From contig JAJEKV010000006.1 of the NCBI GenBank assembly GCA_021234155.1, positions 14,708,902 through 14,772,901 of the forward strand: a stretch of DNA of 64,000 nt, read 5' to 3'. This document shows, in pieces, positions 35,001 through 49,192 of this stretch. Positions within the stretch are counted from its first letter, which is position 1. Each line of letters opens with the position of its first letter. The position numbers and the translations under genes are program-made. The stretch comes from Isoetes taiwanensis. Its lineage: Eukaryota > Streptophyta > Lycopodiopsida > Isoetales > Isoetaceae. The notes under the pieces are model-generated. The model was not told the DNA's origin, made no database searches, and saw only the letters and a program-made list of their open reading frames with translations.

Positions 35001-38000
35001 ACATGTCCCATGAACTTGTTGAATGTCGCCATGCAGTCTAAAAATGGGTTGGAAAACACCCACTCAGCAATATATGTTGTGAAGCATACCGGTCAACAGG
35101 GTAAGCTTCCCAAAGAAGGGGTAGAACCAAATCAAATCAATCTCCCTTCCCTGGGACCCAAGTCCTAGGCATCTCATCGTAACCAAGTCCTATAGGACCA
35201 AAAAGCATCCCCGGGTTAAGTTTTACTAAACCTCCTTTACCCGACTTCAAACCTTAAACTTGGATCACACTTTGTTGCTATGACTTCAAAAAACGCACCC
35301 CCCATTGTGCGCTCCCATTTCCGGGGCCCCATGCTTGAAGAAGTTCGCCTCCCATTGTCCCTCGGTCCACTGGCCCCGCCGCCCCTCCGGCCCCAAGAAG
35401 GTCTGCCCTCTTCATAGAAGACCTTTTTCTTAGGTGCCCGCTTTTTTTTTTTTTTTTCCCTTCCCAAACCAATGTTCACAATGCCAAAGAAATCCATATT
35501 TCTAATTTACCCTTCCTCTCCTCCCCTCCCACCCCAAAAAAAAGGGAAACCCATTTGCAAACGCATACATCATCTATGGACCCTTGATTCTCGTGAAATG
35601 ATACAAATTCTAACAAGATTACCAAATTAAACAGAGTGTTGCAAAGCCTCTGCTTCAAAGATTCCTAAAAAAAAATACCACTCTTTAAAAATTGACCATT
35701 TTTGGAAGAAGTTGAAAATTTCGTATAGGTTCAGATTATTTTTTCCTGCATTTTATGTCCTCTCATTCAAAAGGACGAATTTTGTTTTTGTAAAAGAAAA
35801 ACACTTGAAAATGGTAAAATTCAGACATGAGTATGCATTCTCAAAATGTAAGATGTCGAAAAGCTCTAAATCTAGTAGAAAGAATAATAAGTATTTCTTT
35901 TAAAGTTTTGTGATACATCAATATTGGCAACAATTTAGTGTCAACAATAAATAATATAAAGATAAGACAAGTCGAGGTCCAAATCATAGTCTTCCCCATT
36001 TTGTTTGCTTGTCTCAAATTTTGACATTGTCATTTTGATCTTTCTCGGTGGCTTGCCCTTGTCCGTGTCACGGTTCTTCAGAATAGTAGCTAGAGCTACT
36101 TCTTTCAACTCTTTTGCAAATGTAGCTTCATCGGCCCGTAGGAGCTTGTAAATGGAGTTTGTATCTCTGATGTCATCTTGGCATAATCGATGAAGATTTG
36201 GCACCTAACTTGATTCTCGCTCCGGTAGAGTTGGTAAAGCATCCAATCTCATCTTCATAGCTGACCTCCTTATCAATGTCAGCGGCACTTTTCTACTTAT
36301 AGGACATATTTGCTAGTGTTAAAATGCGCATTTTTGCTGCAAGTTACAAGACATAAAGATGCCAACAAGTAAATTAGAAGCTTATGCTGCTATTAGAAAC
36401 CTCCCAAAAAGTTCTACTCACGGTTTGAATCTTCTTTTATATGTTGTGGGTGTTCTTTGTTGACATGTAACGCTTTAGCCATTCCACCACCTCGTGTGCA
36501 TTGGTCATCTTGTCGCCCTTCAACCTGTTGCTCTCAAAGCCCTCTCTTTATTAATTTGCTCCGACCATCATGTTCTCCCCTCCATGGCCGTGAAAGCATC
36601 AAAAGTTCCACATCATGTCTAAACCTGTTAAAGATTTGAATCTAGCATCAAAGTAAAATTTTTTACCTTTGAATTGTGAGGTCGCACTCATCTAAGAAGA
36701 CATAAGTGATTTCCTTCTTGCATCCAATGATTGTGTAAGAGAAAGCAATGACACAAACAAAGAATCATGTTTTTGTCATCATATATATAAAAAATGTTCT
36801 TCCTTGATCATTTCTTGTGTCTCGGGATCCCTTCTATATGTGAGGTGCACAAGAATAGTGATATTAACTATTATGCCAATGCTTGACCCAACTTCATTCT
36901 CAAGCTCCTTTGAAAGAGTAATACCGCAAATTCAACCATCGATACAATAGTATCATCAACAAACCTGTTCAGGTGGTTGTCTAAACATGGCTTGCCATTT
37001 ATACCGAACAGTCACAAACTCCTTTGCTTTAGATCCGGGTTTCCATCAAAACATTGGGTGAAGTCTCGTAAATATTGATGCTCAATTCTTTTTTTCGGTT
37101 TGCCATTTTTATCCTTACCAATTTCAATGTAGTCTATGTTCTCCCAAGTGATTTTTGAGGTCTTGTCCTTTGTTTCTTCTTTTTGGACACCTTTCCATTT
37201 TGTCCACACCACATTTGCTGCAAAGGTTCCCGACAAGCATGCTTCATTGTGCCATTCCTCACCTTCGTGCTTTGGCAAACCATGCTTCTCCACATGTCAT
37301 CACGCGACCCGCCAAACATGTCTTTGCTACATTGCACCCTACTTGGCTTACCGTGTGGTCACATATCTTGCACTCACAAAAGTAACTGCGACTTGCAGTG
37401 CATGGACTTTTTCCTCATGTTCTTCTTCACCTTCCCTCGGCTGATTGACATCCTCTCATGATACGCAACAAAATTGAATTAGGATAGCTTTACAACAAAG
37501 TAAGGCTTTTAATTTCTCAAGGCCCCTCTGCTTAATTTGAACATCCGGATTGTCTTGCTTGAAACTAGTGAAGAATTCGTCGTCTCGAGAATAAGAATAG
37601 AAAACTACTTTGATAAATGCTAATGCTAATACCACTTTCAAAAATAGCTGCTAATGAATAGCAACTTAGAACTAATTAATAATGATTCCATTAGCATTAC
37701 AACATAACCTTTAGCAAACTAAAAGGACATTGAGATGAAAGCATTGCCAATCAGAGGCAGGTGGTGCTTCACTAACTACGATTAAGTTTAGTGCTAACAT
37801 TGACAAAATTACACTACAAAGGAACAACATTAACAAATTAGTAGTATTAGTAATCGCCATTTATAAAATCACTAACGCTGGCACTAACATCAACACAATT
37901 ACTAAACGCGGGCAACCAACATTATAAGGTGAGAAACCATCAATAGCACTAAGACTTGCTACCACGAGAAGAACGCGTCTCTTGATTAATTCCATTAGCG

Positions 38001-39550
38001 TATCATATTGGAATCAATACTTCAAAACTTATAAAAAATATTAGTATTAGTAAACGGAAAAAGACTTAATAAAAACCGATCTACCGGTATACCGTCTCAC
38101 ATCAAGGTAATGTGTTGGATGCTTAGATGTTTTCCTCTACTAGATCTCGACGCCCTTGAAGTTAGATCCGAAACTCCTCGTGTAGTTTTATCCAATAATC
38201 CACAACTTTTTTCAATCCACTTCTTGGCTCGGGGAATCCTTTCTCTTCTTCCTTTTCCCAAGAGCCCACAATGCGTTTTTATTACTAATTGCAACATTTG
38301 CTCCTTAGCTATGGAACAATTCCTTGATGAATTCCTAAAGCCTTGGCGACTAATCTTTGTCGCCATGCCCGAATCTTCCCAAGTGCCATGACTAATAACG
38401 TCTTTTCTTTGCTAATTTGTCATTGACTCCCCCTTCACACATCTTTGTATGGTTTCTTGATGCTAAATGAGCAATTTCACTTTGGAACAATCTTTTCCTT
38501 TATCGACACCGCAACCTCGTGATAACTTTGTTGTTCTCCACTAGATGCCATACTTCTTTTTTCCTCGGCCCCGACATTGAACCCGCTCCAAATCCAAAAA
38601 CGCTTTTGTGATTATGGAGGCTGCATGTTGCAATTGCTTTTTTGAGTGCTCAATACTTTAATCTAAATTTTCATTTGACAATTGTTGCCTCATCTTTGCT
38701 TTTGCTCTTTGCCGTTATTTCTCGCGCCATTTCCACCTCGCCTTCGCCATTAGTCATTGGATCACAAGAAGCCTGAACAAAAATGGATGGAAAGAAAGAA
38801 ACGGGATCTCTCTTCCTCGAGAAAGGGGAATCAACCACGATATTCTCGTTAATTTTGAATTTCCTTTTACATAATACTAAAAATAGTGCTAATTTGGGTG
38901 GATAAAAGGACACTAAAAATGAGACACCGTAATATGCAAGGACCCTTAGACAAAACTAGACGATAGAAGATCCAAATGCTACTGATAACTATGACCAAAT
39001 TCAAGGCCTATCAAATGTATGATACAAACAGAGGAAGATTGTTATAAAGCGAGGGATATGTACTTTGACGAAACCAAACTCTACAAGGATAGAGAGACTA
39101 AAGGTACACAACAGTCACAAAACAATGGAGTTAATATTGAAGGGAAGACAATCCAAGTGGATTTAGATGACGATAACACTTGAGGAAGTCACAAACAAGG
39201 CATTTGAAGTTGCCGATCAAGAAGAATCAACATTTTACAAGGACTAAGATATGCCACCACATGATATTCAGCCACCACATGGAGAAAGCAAAAAAAGCAA
39301 AGAAAATAGAGGTTGAAAATTAATGAAAATGTTAGAATTGATATTGATAAGTTTGGAAAGATGGAAAGAAGGGAAAAGCAAAAACCAGAGAAGGAAAAGA
39401 CAAGGAGGACTAATTAGTGCTATTATGGCTATTCTTGAGCCTCATGTGCAAGCAACGATATGAAGAGGCAATAAATTCAGATCATTCATAAAAGTGAAAA
39501 GAAGCAACGGACTCGGAAATGACTCATACAAAAGAACTCATACATCCGAG
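35001..39550. other. No recognised gene; scattered short frames
   Basis: Small minus-strand frames at 35,941-36,204, 37,012-37,293 (Lys/Glu-rich, KWKGVQKEETKDKTSK), 38,097-38,366 and 38,671-38,913 have protein-like composition and the same orientation. They could be a damaged gene or an old DNA transposon. I counted about 16 CAG/CTG sites between 36,001 and 37,560, about half the number expected for this base composition, so the frames may be interrupted by the same artefact seen in the duplicons. A poly-T tract lies at about 35,440-35,457. Confidence 0.35.
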
Positions 39551-39559
39551 TTAATGCAG

Positions 39560-41060
39560 AGACCAAAAAAAAAAAATGTAGTAGATAATAGGTAGATATT
39601 TAAACTAAAACCAAAGTTCGGATGGAAGTCCACACATTTCACAAAGCGATTAGTAGCAAAGGGATATTCTCAAAAGAAAGGATTAGACTATGACGAGACT
39701 TTTTCTCCCATAGTTAAAATTGCAAGCATCGTATCGTTATTGGCTTATGAAAAATGCTCTAGACTTGGAAATACATATGGATGTTAGTACCATTTCAAAA
39801 TGCAAAGTTAGAAGAGGAAATGTTTATGAAACAAGCATTTGGATATGGAGGGATGACATGGTGTGGAAATTTAAAGAGCATTGTCTCTGACCAAAATGCA
39901 GTCCCTTGGATATAAATGTGATCAATTCTTGAGAGATCATCGATTTAATAAACTTCAAAGTGATGGTAATTTATATCAAAAAGAGCTGGAATAAATTGTG
40001 CATCATAGCTTTGTATGTTGATGATTGGCAAATGGTATAAAATAAGATGCAATGCTTAAATGATTGCAAGCTGTGCTCTTTAAAAGTAAATTTAAAATGT
40101 CGATTTGGGAACTCGAAGATTTATGGGAAAAGAGGTGGTTAGAGAAAGGAGCAAGAAAATCTTGACATTAACTCAAATCCAAAATATCCAGTAACACTAA
40201 CCCGTCCGGCATGACAAATTGCAAGGCAAAGAATCACACCTTTGGTCCCCGGGCATAAAATATCCACAATATATATCTCTAATTCCTAAACCCGAGGCTA
40301 CGTGAATGGAAAACGCATCTCCCTCTGGAGAATTGTTAGGATGTCTACTCTATGTTAGCAACTCTACATGTCCGTATATTACCTTCTTAGTTAGTCTTGA
40401 AAGATGATATTCAAATACTTGTAAACAACATTGGATTGCAGCTAAAAAGAGTATTGAGGTTTCTAAAGGGCATATAAAATCGAAAAATTGCTATTCAAAA
40501 CATGATCTTGAGTTAAAGGATATTGTGATCTTTGATTGGGCAGATCTGGATCAATGGAAAAGTACATATGGCTTTGCTCTTATGTTAGCGGTGGAGGAAC
40601 AATAGTCTGAAATCTAAGAAACAATCTAGTGGCCATGTCCCTCCAGATGCAAAATATGCAGCAACAAGTTTAGTCAAGCAAAGAAATTACCTCGACAAGA
40701 ACACTCTTTATATGAACTAGAAAAGCAAACCCATCAGACTTTGGTGTGACAGTTTAAGTTTGCATTGCTTGCATTTTATCACAAAAAACCCCTCATGCAC
40801 CAAAAGAACTAAACACATCGAGATACACATGCATTTTTATAAGGAGCAAATTGCAAAGCAAAATATTACAAGTAGAATATGAGCACACTTAAGAACAAGT
40901 CAACATGTTCCACGGCAAGCATTACCCTCATATCAAGTTCATCAAGTTCAAACAAATGCTTGAATTCAAGATAAGACCGGATAATTTTCCGCCTTTACTC
41001 ATCCAGAATAAAGTTATAAATAAAGGTTACGACATGAAGGAGGAATATTGAAGTGTAAAA
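39560..41060 (+). mobile_element. Ty1/copia fossil, 3' part of pol
   Basis: Plus-strand reverse transcriptase remnants (LVAKGYSQKKGLDYDETFSP; ALYVDD near 40,010) followed by RNase H-like sequence and the end-of-pol motif TKHIEIHMHF near 40,810. A purine-rich tract ends at about 41,050, where a 3' LTR could begin. Heavily broken, clearly older than the element at 5,745-11,268, and in the opposite orientation. Confidence 0.75.
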
Positions 41061-41764
41061 ATTAATTATGTCATAAAAGAAAATATATAGGTTCAATGTT
41101 GAACTTTGTATAATTGTGGGATGTGAAGAGTTTAGAATAGTCAATTTGATTCGAACTGCACTAGTACAACAAGGTTAGATCAATATGGCAATAGAGTAAA
41201 ACTTTCAGTGCTATATCATTAAAATAAACCATTGAAGTGCTACAGCTTGAATCACCGTTTAGGGATTAATTAAAATGTCAGAGTATTAACACATTTATTC
41301 GACAAACCAAGCTTGTCTCAGATATACTTCAATTTAACGAACTTTGTATCGGTTAAAACCAAAATAAACATACTGCTTTGATTTACTATAATCAATCCAA
41401 TCGATAAGCCGAATCGATTTCATACTTCTTGTCTTTGAACTAGGTAACCAGGTATTTAAAAGCATCTTGCCTCCAACTTATTGGATCAGAATCAAATCTT
41501 CATTCTAAATTTAACCTTTTAAAACCAAATTAAGCCCTTGTATAATAATAGGACTTATCTCTAACTTTTGTTGGAGATACTTTTCGACCCCTTTTTTTTA
41601 TCAAACATCCCTACAAACATATATAGTGTCATAGCTCAAATTCAATCAATATGATTCAGCCTAGACCTTGATGTGTACTTCACAAATATGATATATCCCC
41701 GCAACCTTCCATGATAGCACAATTGTCATATTGTTCATTTTGATCAGAATATGTATTGCTTTGG

Positions 41765-42135
41765 CATGAATATATTCTTCATTTCCCCTTCATGTCATAA
41801 GCGATTGGATGTTGTATCTTTTCTCTCGAAAAATTGAATCTATATTCTGGAGCCTTTGTCAAGATGTGCGGGCCAGTTGGTTTTCATAGTTTACATATGA
41901 CAACTTGACCACTCCTTTTCCTACTACTCTTATAAAGTGCAATTCGATTCAATATGCTTGATCTTTCATGTAGATGTGGATCTTTGGACAATCCCGCTTT
42001 TAATGCCAAGTTCATTGAATTATTCTCTTTTCCATACTAATTCGCTGCGACCAAGGTTGCAGAATATAATACGCTTGGCGACGTTCAAGATAACATACCA
42101 TCCGAATACGATAGCATTATAGTGCCGTCCACGTC
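41765..42135 (-). mobile_element. Copia RNase H-end fragment (fossil)
   Basis: Reverse-strand sequence similar in layout to 6,112-6,480: a CCCCTTCATG start, then the complement of the copia C-terminal region. Short and broken. Confidence 0.45.
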
Positions 42136-42299
42136 ATTACGACATGTCATCATGACAAGTACTTGAGAGTCAGAAAGGGAAGTTTTCATTTGGGGAGGCA
42201 ACCTCATCGTTGTGCATGTATATAAACATATACAACTAAAACCCCTTACCCAGTGGCAATACCCATTGGTCCTTCTAACCTAACCTAAAAGTTCACATG

Positions 42300-43557
42300 C
42301 GGAACCAAGAGAAACCCTAAACCTTTCCTCTTTTAGCATGTTGGGCTTCCTAAAGGCTATTGCGGCTAAGACGAAACGCCATTTCGCGTGCGGGCATATG
42401 AGCCATCTTTACACATGATTCGCAGGCGGCAGGTCTTGGTAAGATCGAAGCCATGGGCGCAATCCGGGGAGTTGGAATTTGTAAAGGTCCAGGGTAACTA
42501 TGATTACTGTTGTTGAAGAGCGCCTCTTAACTTGACAATGAAGTTGGGATAGCATGTTAGATGGAGTCCTATGGTAGATCCTAAGATGTGGTAAATGTGA
42601 AAAGAACCTAACCTTAGCCATCAGTTTAGAGTAGATAAGATTAGATCTTATTGTTATTTCACTTCCTTGATGTTGATGATGTTCCATTCTATACTTTCTC
42701 TATATGTATGCTGGAAAGGTAGAGACAACGAAACTTAACCGGTAGCGGATGATCCTAGATAGCCTCATTAATTCCTAATTAATGCGGCCCATGTATAAAC
42801 ACTTTGGTTTGTGAGTGGCGGGGAGCTAGACCCGGTGGAGATAAGGGGACTTGTCCCATCAGCGATTGATCCCTCACGGTGTGTAAAGCCTGTGGGGATC
42901 TTGGTGGGCTAGGCTTAATGGTTTGCCAACTGCGTGTGGGGCGAGGCATGAGCTCGACACCTCTTGGGTGATGCATTAGCTTCAATGAGGTTCAGAGTCG
43001 AATGGGGTGAGTGGCCCTCTAGCCGCTGTGATAGGCATCGTGCCTGGAGGGTGACTCTCCTCACACCTCATCGGAGACTGGGGAGGTGCAACCCGGCGTA
43101 ACCCTTTTTGGCTATGCACAGAAGCAGTGCAGTGGAGTCCCAAAGGCTTCTCAGCCCTGCAAAGTGTGCACGGGAGAGCGAGAATGGAGTGGACTACCCA
43201 ACAGCCATGTTCTTATGCCGGCCCAATCCAAATTGCCATGAATTGAGTGCGCATTGACTTTTGGAGAGAGCCCAGCCGGTCACTCCCATGATGCAGGCAG
43301 CAGGTGGATCCTGTAGTGACCATGATGTGGTTGTACATATTATGTTATGATGTGTTTACCGATGTCGCGATGCTCATGTTTATTCCATACGCGGGCCGGT
43401 CGAAGGAAGATGTGCCAAATGACCCATCCACTCTTCCTCAAGGCTGGGTCAGCAGTTGGTGTCGGTGGATGGCCCTGCTAGTGCATTTTGTCGAGGGGGA
43501 TGAACTTCAGCCTTACGATACAATGGGAACATGCATTAGAGAAGTAGGGGCGTCACA
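42300..43557 (+). mobile_element. Gypsy-like LTR remnant (fossil)
   Basis: More G+C-rich than its surroundings. It ends GGGGCGTCACA and is followed at once by a near match to the TGGTATCAGAGC primer site (43,558-43,572). This end-plus-primer arrangement is typical of long LTRs of Tekay/Del-type gypsy elements. The left limit is uncertain and no matching second LTR is in the window. Confidence 0.4.
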
Positions 43558-43572
43558 GTGGTATCGAGCATG

Positions 43573-44664
43573 ATCTTGGTTGACCAAGATAGAACGCCGA
43601 CCATTCCTGTTAAACTAACGGTAGACTTCAGGTCTTGGGAACAACATTTAAAGCATGAACCTCGAAAATTGGAAAAAATTTGAAATCCTTAGGCATTTAA
43701 GTAGAGTAATGCTAAGTTGGTAATTTTGGCAAAAAGCCTTGAAAATTATGGCCATTGAGGGTGACCCTCACAAAAGTCGCCACAGGCATTTCTGAAATTT
43801 TGAAAGTGGCTACCATGTGTGAGTGATGGACCCATGTTGACCTAGATAGATGCATAATTAGAGAGCAATTTGATATACTGGGGCAGCAATCATGAATTTG
43901 ACTAGAACTACTAAAGAAATTGCTTATAAAATGAAATTTGAGTCAAGGTGGACACTTTTGCGAAACAAACCTAATGTATTGATCGTACAAACTGTGCTTT
44001 ACAGTGGCCGCGACGTGAAGTGCGGGGTCCAAACCTAAAATCCCGGACCTATAGTAGAGACCATTAAGGTTCTTCATTTTCACTTTCCTTCTCGGCTAAA
44101 ATTTGCTCTTACGATATGGCGATTTTTAAGCTTCGAAGCTGATGAGTTCATTTCAAACATGTGGGACCAAGCAAGCCTTCCGGATGGTGGTATCAGATGA
44201 CTATGTCGGTCACCCATGTCCTCGCCGCTCCAGCGAAGGCGAGAGAGCTGGGAGGCGAGCCCGACAAGAACAAGATCGACTACGTACTGGCCTTCGGAGG
44301 ATGGGGAGCATCAAGGAGGGACCATAAAACAATGAAACAGAGGCTCGAGAATCGAAGTGTCGACATTTCTGAAGAGCGAGGATGAAACACAGGCGGGTAT
44401 GGAAATAAAGATCATGAAAGGAAGAGAGGCGTGAAAAGGTGAAGAAACTGAGGCGGAAAAGGTTAAGAGAAAATAAGCGGAAGAGGAATAAAGGGGATCC
44501 GGAGGTCTCGAAACCAGGCAGAGCGAAGTCAACCGACTGAGGGGTCCGCAGGCGAGGAACTGACGGAACCCTATTGTCATCGGTCTTGAGTCAGGCGAGG
44601 ATGGAACAAAGTTCGCTGGTGACTCGGGACATGAATGTGGACGCCGAGGAGGAGGAGTTACGTA
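43573..44664 (+). mobile_element. Gypsy-like internal remnant, up to the duplicon edge
   Basis: The sequence after the primer site has no clear gag or pol motif; purine-rich stretches near 44,330-44,540. It stops where the second duplicon begins. Assigned only by position next to the LTR-like block. Confidence 0.3.
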
Positions 44665-47403
44665 TTGCTAATTCTTGGGGAACATGAGACAGAAACATAA
44701 GCTTATCCATATGCTAAATCTGTCATAAGATGAAGCTTACAGGATAAAGCATTTTGGGAATGGCACCTCTTATGCTTGTAGAAGGTAACAAATTTTACAC
44801 GAATATAGGCTGCTTTGCATTCACATCTTCATCCACGAAATTTGGTAGGCAGTATTTTAGCATGGATCTCCGGCATCTAGTAAAGGTCCTGTTCTTTCTT
44901 TCAGCTACCTCCATTTTGTTGTGGTGAGTATCTACAAGTTAGTTGCCTCTTGATTCCTCTGCTTGCACAAAAAACTTAAATTCATCAGATATATACTCAC
45001 CACCCCTATCGATATTACACTTAATTTTTTCCTTCCAGTCTCTAGCTCGGTTCCGTGATAAATAATTTCAAGGCCTCACTTGCTTGATCTTTTTTTTCAA
45101 AATATAACTTTTTGTCCTTCTACTAAAATCGTCTATGAAGGGTCATGAAATGCTTATGTCCCATAAAGCGGTAACATTTTATAGGACCACATATAGATCC
45201 GTGTGTACCAAATCCAAAATGCCCTTTGCTCTTTTATTTGACCTTTTGAATGGTAATCTTGGTTTGTTTTCAAAGTGACAACCACCACATAAAGTTTTCC
45301 TTCTTCTTCTACTTTTGCAGATATTATACCCTTGTTTTTAGAGCTTCAATTCTTGCGAGAATTCACATGACATAACTGTTATGCCAAAGTTTTATATCGA
45401 GATATTCTACGGGATTAACTTCATGAAGATGATCAATATTAAAACCAAACAAGTTTCCAACTCTTTTGCCAATGAACTTTTAATTCATCATTCGGAAATA
45501 CTTTTACTGGTTTGTTCAAATAAAACTTTGTATCCCATATCCACTAAGCGACCTACGGATATGAGATTTCTTACAAGACTAGGTACACACAAAACCTCTT
45601 CGGCATAACGGGTTTTCCATTCAAATCAAACAACTCAAAACTCGGAGTCTTCTATTTTTTTTAGGCCTCCATCACCAAAATTTGAACATGACCTTCTTTC
45701 TTTTCCACATTTTTAACATGTGCATATCACACATCCACACTTTTCTCTCTCACACGAATTTATAACCACAAACTTGTTATTATTTCTTCTTGGACATATA
45801 GAAACATTACAAGTTAAGCTTTTCTTACCTCAAGGTGTCATCTTCTATCTCTCCTTCACTACTTTCATGCTTCTCCATTATATTGACACTTGCACCACCC
45901 ACGAAACTTGTCACCTCTTCCCCTCTCGTAACCTCGAAATTTACCGACCTCTTCCTCTTTTAGGACTTGAGCAATTGAAAGAGAAATGGCCCTTGCCCTC
46001 CTGATTAAAACACCTCAATTCTTTTCAACATTACTTGGACATTCATTCTTCAAATGACCATCTTGCGATTACATAAATAGCAAGGCCCTACTTTTTCTTG
46101 TGAAAATTTTTAAAATAACCTTCTTAGCTTACCCTTTAAAAACGTGATTTTATACAATACCTCTGCATTCATTTGTTCCATCTTGACTCCTCTTGTGCAA
46201 CATTAGATTGTTCAAATTCCTCCTCTTGGTCGTTATCATTCGATAGCATGTTCCTTAAAGTAGCTACATTTACGAGCAAAGTTGCTAAATGACTATTATG
46301 AGAAACCGACCTTGCTAAAGCCAAAATCTGATACTGCTCACTCAGAATATTTCCAGCACCTTCAAGATCTGCAATAATAGAGTCAAACCTTTCTAAAAAT
46401 TAGTTAGATTATCTTTTTAGACAAGCTTCATCTTCCTTAACTCCTTTTCTAACAGGATCTATGCGTGAGGAACTCTTTTGTTCATAATGTTTAATTAGAT
46501 AGTTCCACATATCTTTAGGCTTCATACCTCGAAGTTTTAACTTTAAGGCAGTTCCTACCTTGCATATAATTATGGCTTGAGCTTCCATAATTTTAGCTGC
46601 GTCTCCTTACGAGCTAGCGAGTTCCCCACCTGCCTGAGACACTCTTGCACCACCTTCGGGCATGCACTAGAGCTAGCGGCCGGTTTGAATCCCACAGAAC
46701 TAGTTGCTCACGCAACTGCACTACCATCAATCGGATACCATAACTTTTCAAACTCGAACGCAGCTCCTAATACTTTCCTTCAGTTTGAAATCCTCCATCC
46801 CCTTTAAAACTTCAATTGTATTGACAAATTTGCACCAAATCTAGTTGTCATGATTACTAGATCTTATAGCTCACGATACCAATGTTAGAATCGAGCTTGG
46901 GGTTTGAACAAGTATGCCAAGACTCTGTCTCCTTCAAACCCCCCTGCTTTGCTCCTAAAATTTTGCATACCGCCTTTTATATCGCCCTCGGCTCATTCTA
47001 TTCTATCACCATCATTCATCTATTTATTTTTCTTATCAACTTTGGATATATCCACTTGTCAAATCGTGCATGCCCTTCATATAGAAAGTTTTCCAACTTG
47101 CCTAAATAATAGGATGCCCTGGCGTGTCCTTAAGTTCCGGTATGGGTTGACTTTTGACCCGTTTGACGGTCAACCCAAAACCCTAAGTGGCGGGCGGGGG
47201 TATCAGCGTGTTACGGGCGTATTAGCGATGTCAGGGTAGTACACTGCCGCCACTTTTCAACTTCTATGCTTTTTTTTCCTTGCATTCCTTGCCCTTTGCT
47301 TCTCATGAGTGCTTGTATGAATCCTCATTAGCCCTAGGGGAGCCAAGATGTGGTCACTAATCCCCTTATGTTATCGAATATCACATGACACATAATTTTA
47401 ACA
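44665..47403 (-). mobile_element. Partial Ty1/copia, copy 2 (fossil)
   Basis: Corresponds to 8,546-11,268: integrase part of pol, gag, primer site and 5' LTR (46,883-47,403). The rest of the element lies outside the duplicated block. Broken, with more breaks than the first copy; most differences from it sit at CAG/CTG sites. Confidence 0.88.
46883..47403 (-). repeat. Copia LTR in duplicon copy 2
   Basis: 521 bp with the same TG...CA ends as 10,760-11,268; primer site adjacent at about 46,870-46,882. Confidence 0.85.
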
Positions 47404-49192
47404 TGAATGATTCTAGATTTTGTGTCTATACCAATAGGTGCTTCATTGCCAAATCGTATTGTGGTGGCGACCCTTGATACAAAAGTTAGATCTCAAATTG
47501 TTGAATGGTCGAAATTGGCTTCTTGTCATTTGCTTCTTTTTGACATGGTTCTTATAATTAGCGACATGTGAGACCTCCTTTTGCTCCTCTTAAATCTCAA
47601 TCCGTCTATATTTAGTGCCTCTCAATCTTATCTCTCGATCGTTCCATTTGATTACATTTGTTATCATTTTTTCTTTGTCTCTGAGTTCCTCTATGGTACA
47701 AACATCTAAATTTATTGTTTCTCTTGACTCTCATGTTGATGATATTATTGATGTTTCTCCTCGTTTAGTTCGGATACGAGGAGGTTATCATGTGCGACAT
47801 CATCATTATTACATACTAAAAGCTTTGGCATAGGGTTAATTTAAAGAAGGCTGCAAGAAAAAAAATCAATTGCAAGTTCATGTGAGTCTTAGTCCTTCTA
47901 GTGTGAACTTATCGAAAAATGATGGTTCTACTACCTCTCTTCTTCACTTTATTGTATAACATGACAACTTGATGTCAAGTGATCAATGTTTAGATATCAT
48001 GGGTATATTAATAATGGCGAGGGTGGCTAAACACCTCAAAGTAGTACAAGATAGATAACATTTTACTGTGTATAGGTAGTTTTGCCTGGCGGTACTATTG
48101 CATTTTATAAGCTTTTAGTCCCATATTACAATACTTGTGATGTATCTTGATTACATTTGCAAATGCTTTTTACAAATTTTTGGTTCGAAGAAAAAGGTTT
48201 TAATCAAAAATAAGATTTTTGTGAGAGGTTTTTTTTTTTAACCCAACCATTGTATGTGATATCTAAATCACGTAAAATAGTTTAAGAAAAGAAGCACTAG
48301 AGAATGTCAAAATTGTTTCTAAGCTCATAACAGAGCTCTGAGATTAGATTGGATGATCTTGGGCTCCTTAGGAAGCTTATGCGAGAGAGCTTTCCATTGG
48401 CATATGATCGGCCCGGATCTATCAAGATAGGTACACCTTTTTGTAGTTTTTATTCGAATACCTTTTATAAAGTCACGAAATTGATGTTAATATGTTTTGA
48501 ATTCGGACTCCAGCTTTGTGTGTTTTGCGTTGCGTTGGAAAGCTCTCTTTGGGATCTTTCTGATTGTATATTTGGTTAAGTTTATGGATAAAAACAGGAA
48601 ATTTGTAAGCAGATTTGATAGGGTTTCACACCTGATTAAAAGATGATTTTCAAAACAATAAATCATACTTCTTATCCAGTTCATCATTTTGGTCATGTCT
48701 TTTGTCCTGTATCATTGTAGTGCAGTAAGCTTTTATGAAGATATTGAAGAGATGATGTTATCGTGGCCACATTCTGTATCGGAAAAAAAGGTTAAAACTT
48801 TTTGTTTTGGCGTGTCATAGGATTTGTGCTATATTTGATGGTTTATATGTTATTCATGAACTTATCAATGTTTTTGAATTTTTATTTCCTTTTCAAAGAA
48901 AAAATAACATCTCCCATAACGCACCAAAACAAATAGTTTTCAATTTTTGAAGTTTTTTTTTGTTTTTAGTTTTATCTTGACTTCGATTCTTGATTAAAAA
49001 GAATAACATAGGTTCAACTTTTCAAATGCCAAAATATCATGATTTGACTTTTCAAGTGTTAATAAAACAAAAATATAGTATGTGCAAATCATAGTTTGAA
49101 TCAATTAAATTGGTTATTATCTTTATGGAGATCAAATGGTCTAAAACATAACTAATATTGCAATAGGTTCCAAAACATATCCTTTAAAAATC
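47404..49192. other. PAE 3' flank, copy 2, no gene
   Basis: Same content as 11,269-13,077. Confidence 0.6.

Noticed and set aside
35237-35497. Lys-rich frame at 35.2-35.5 kb as a gene
   Set aside because: It reads through a poly-T tract and low-complexity pyrimidine DNA.
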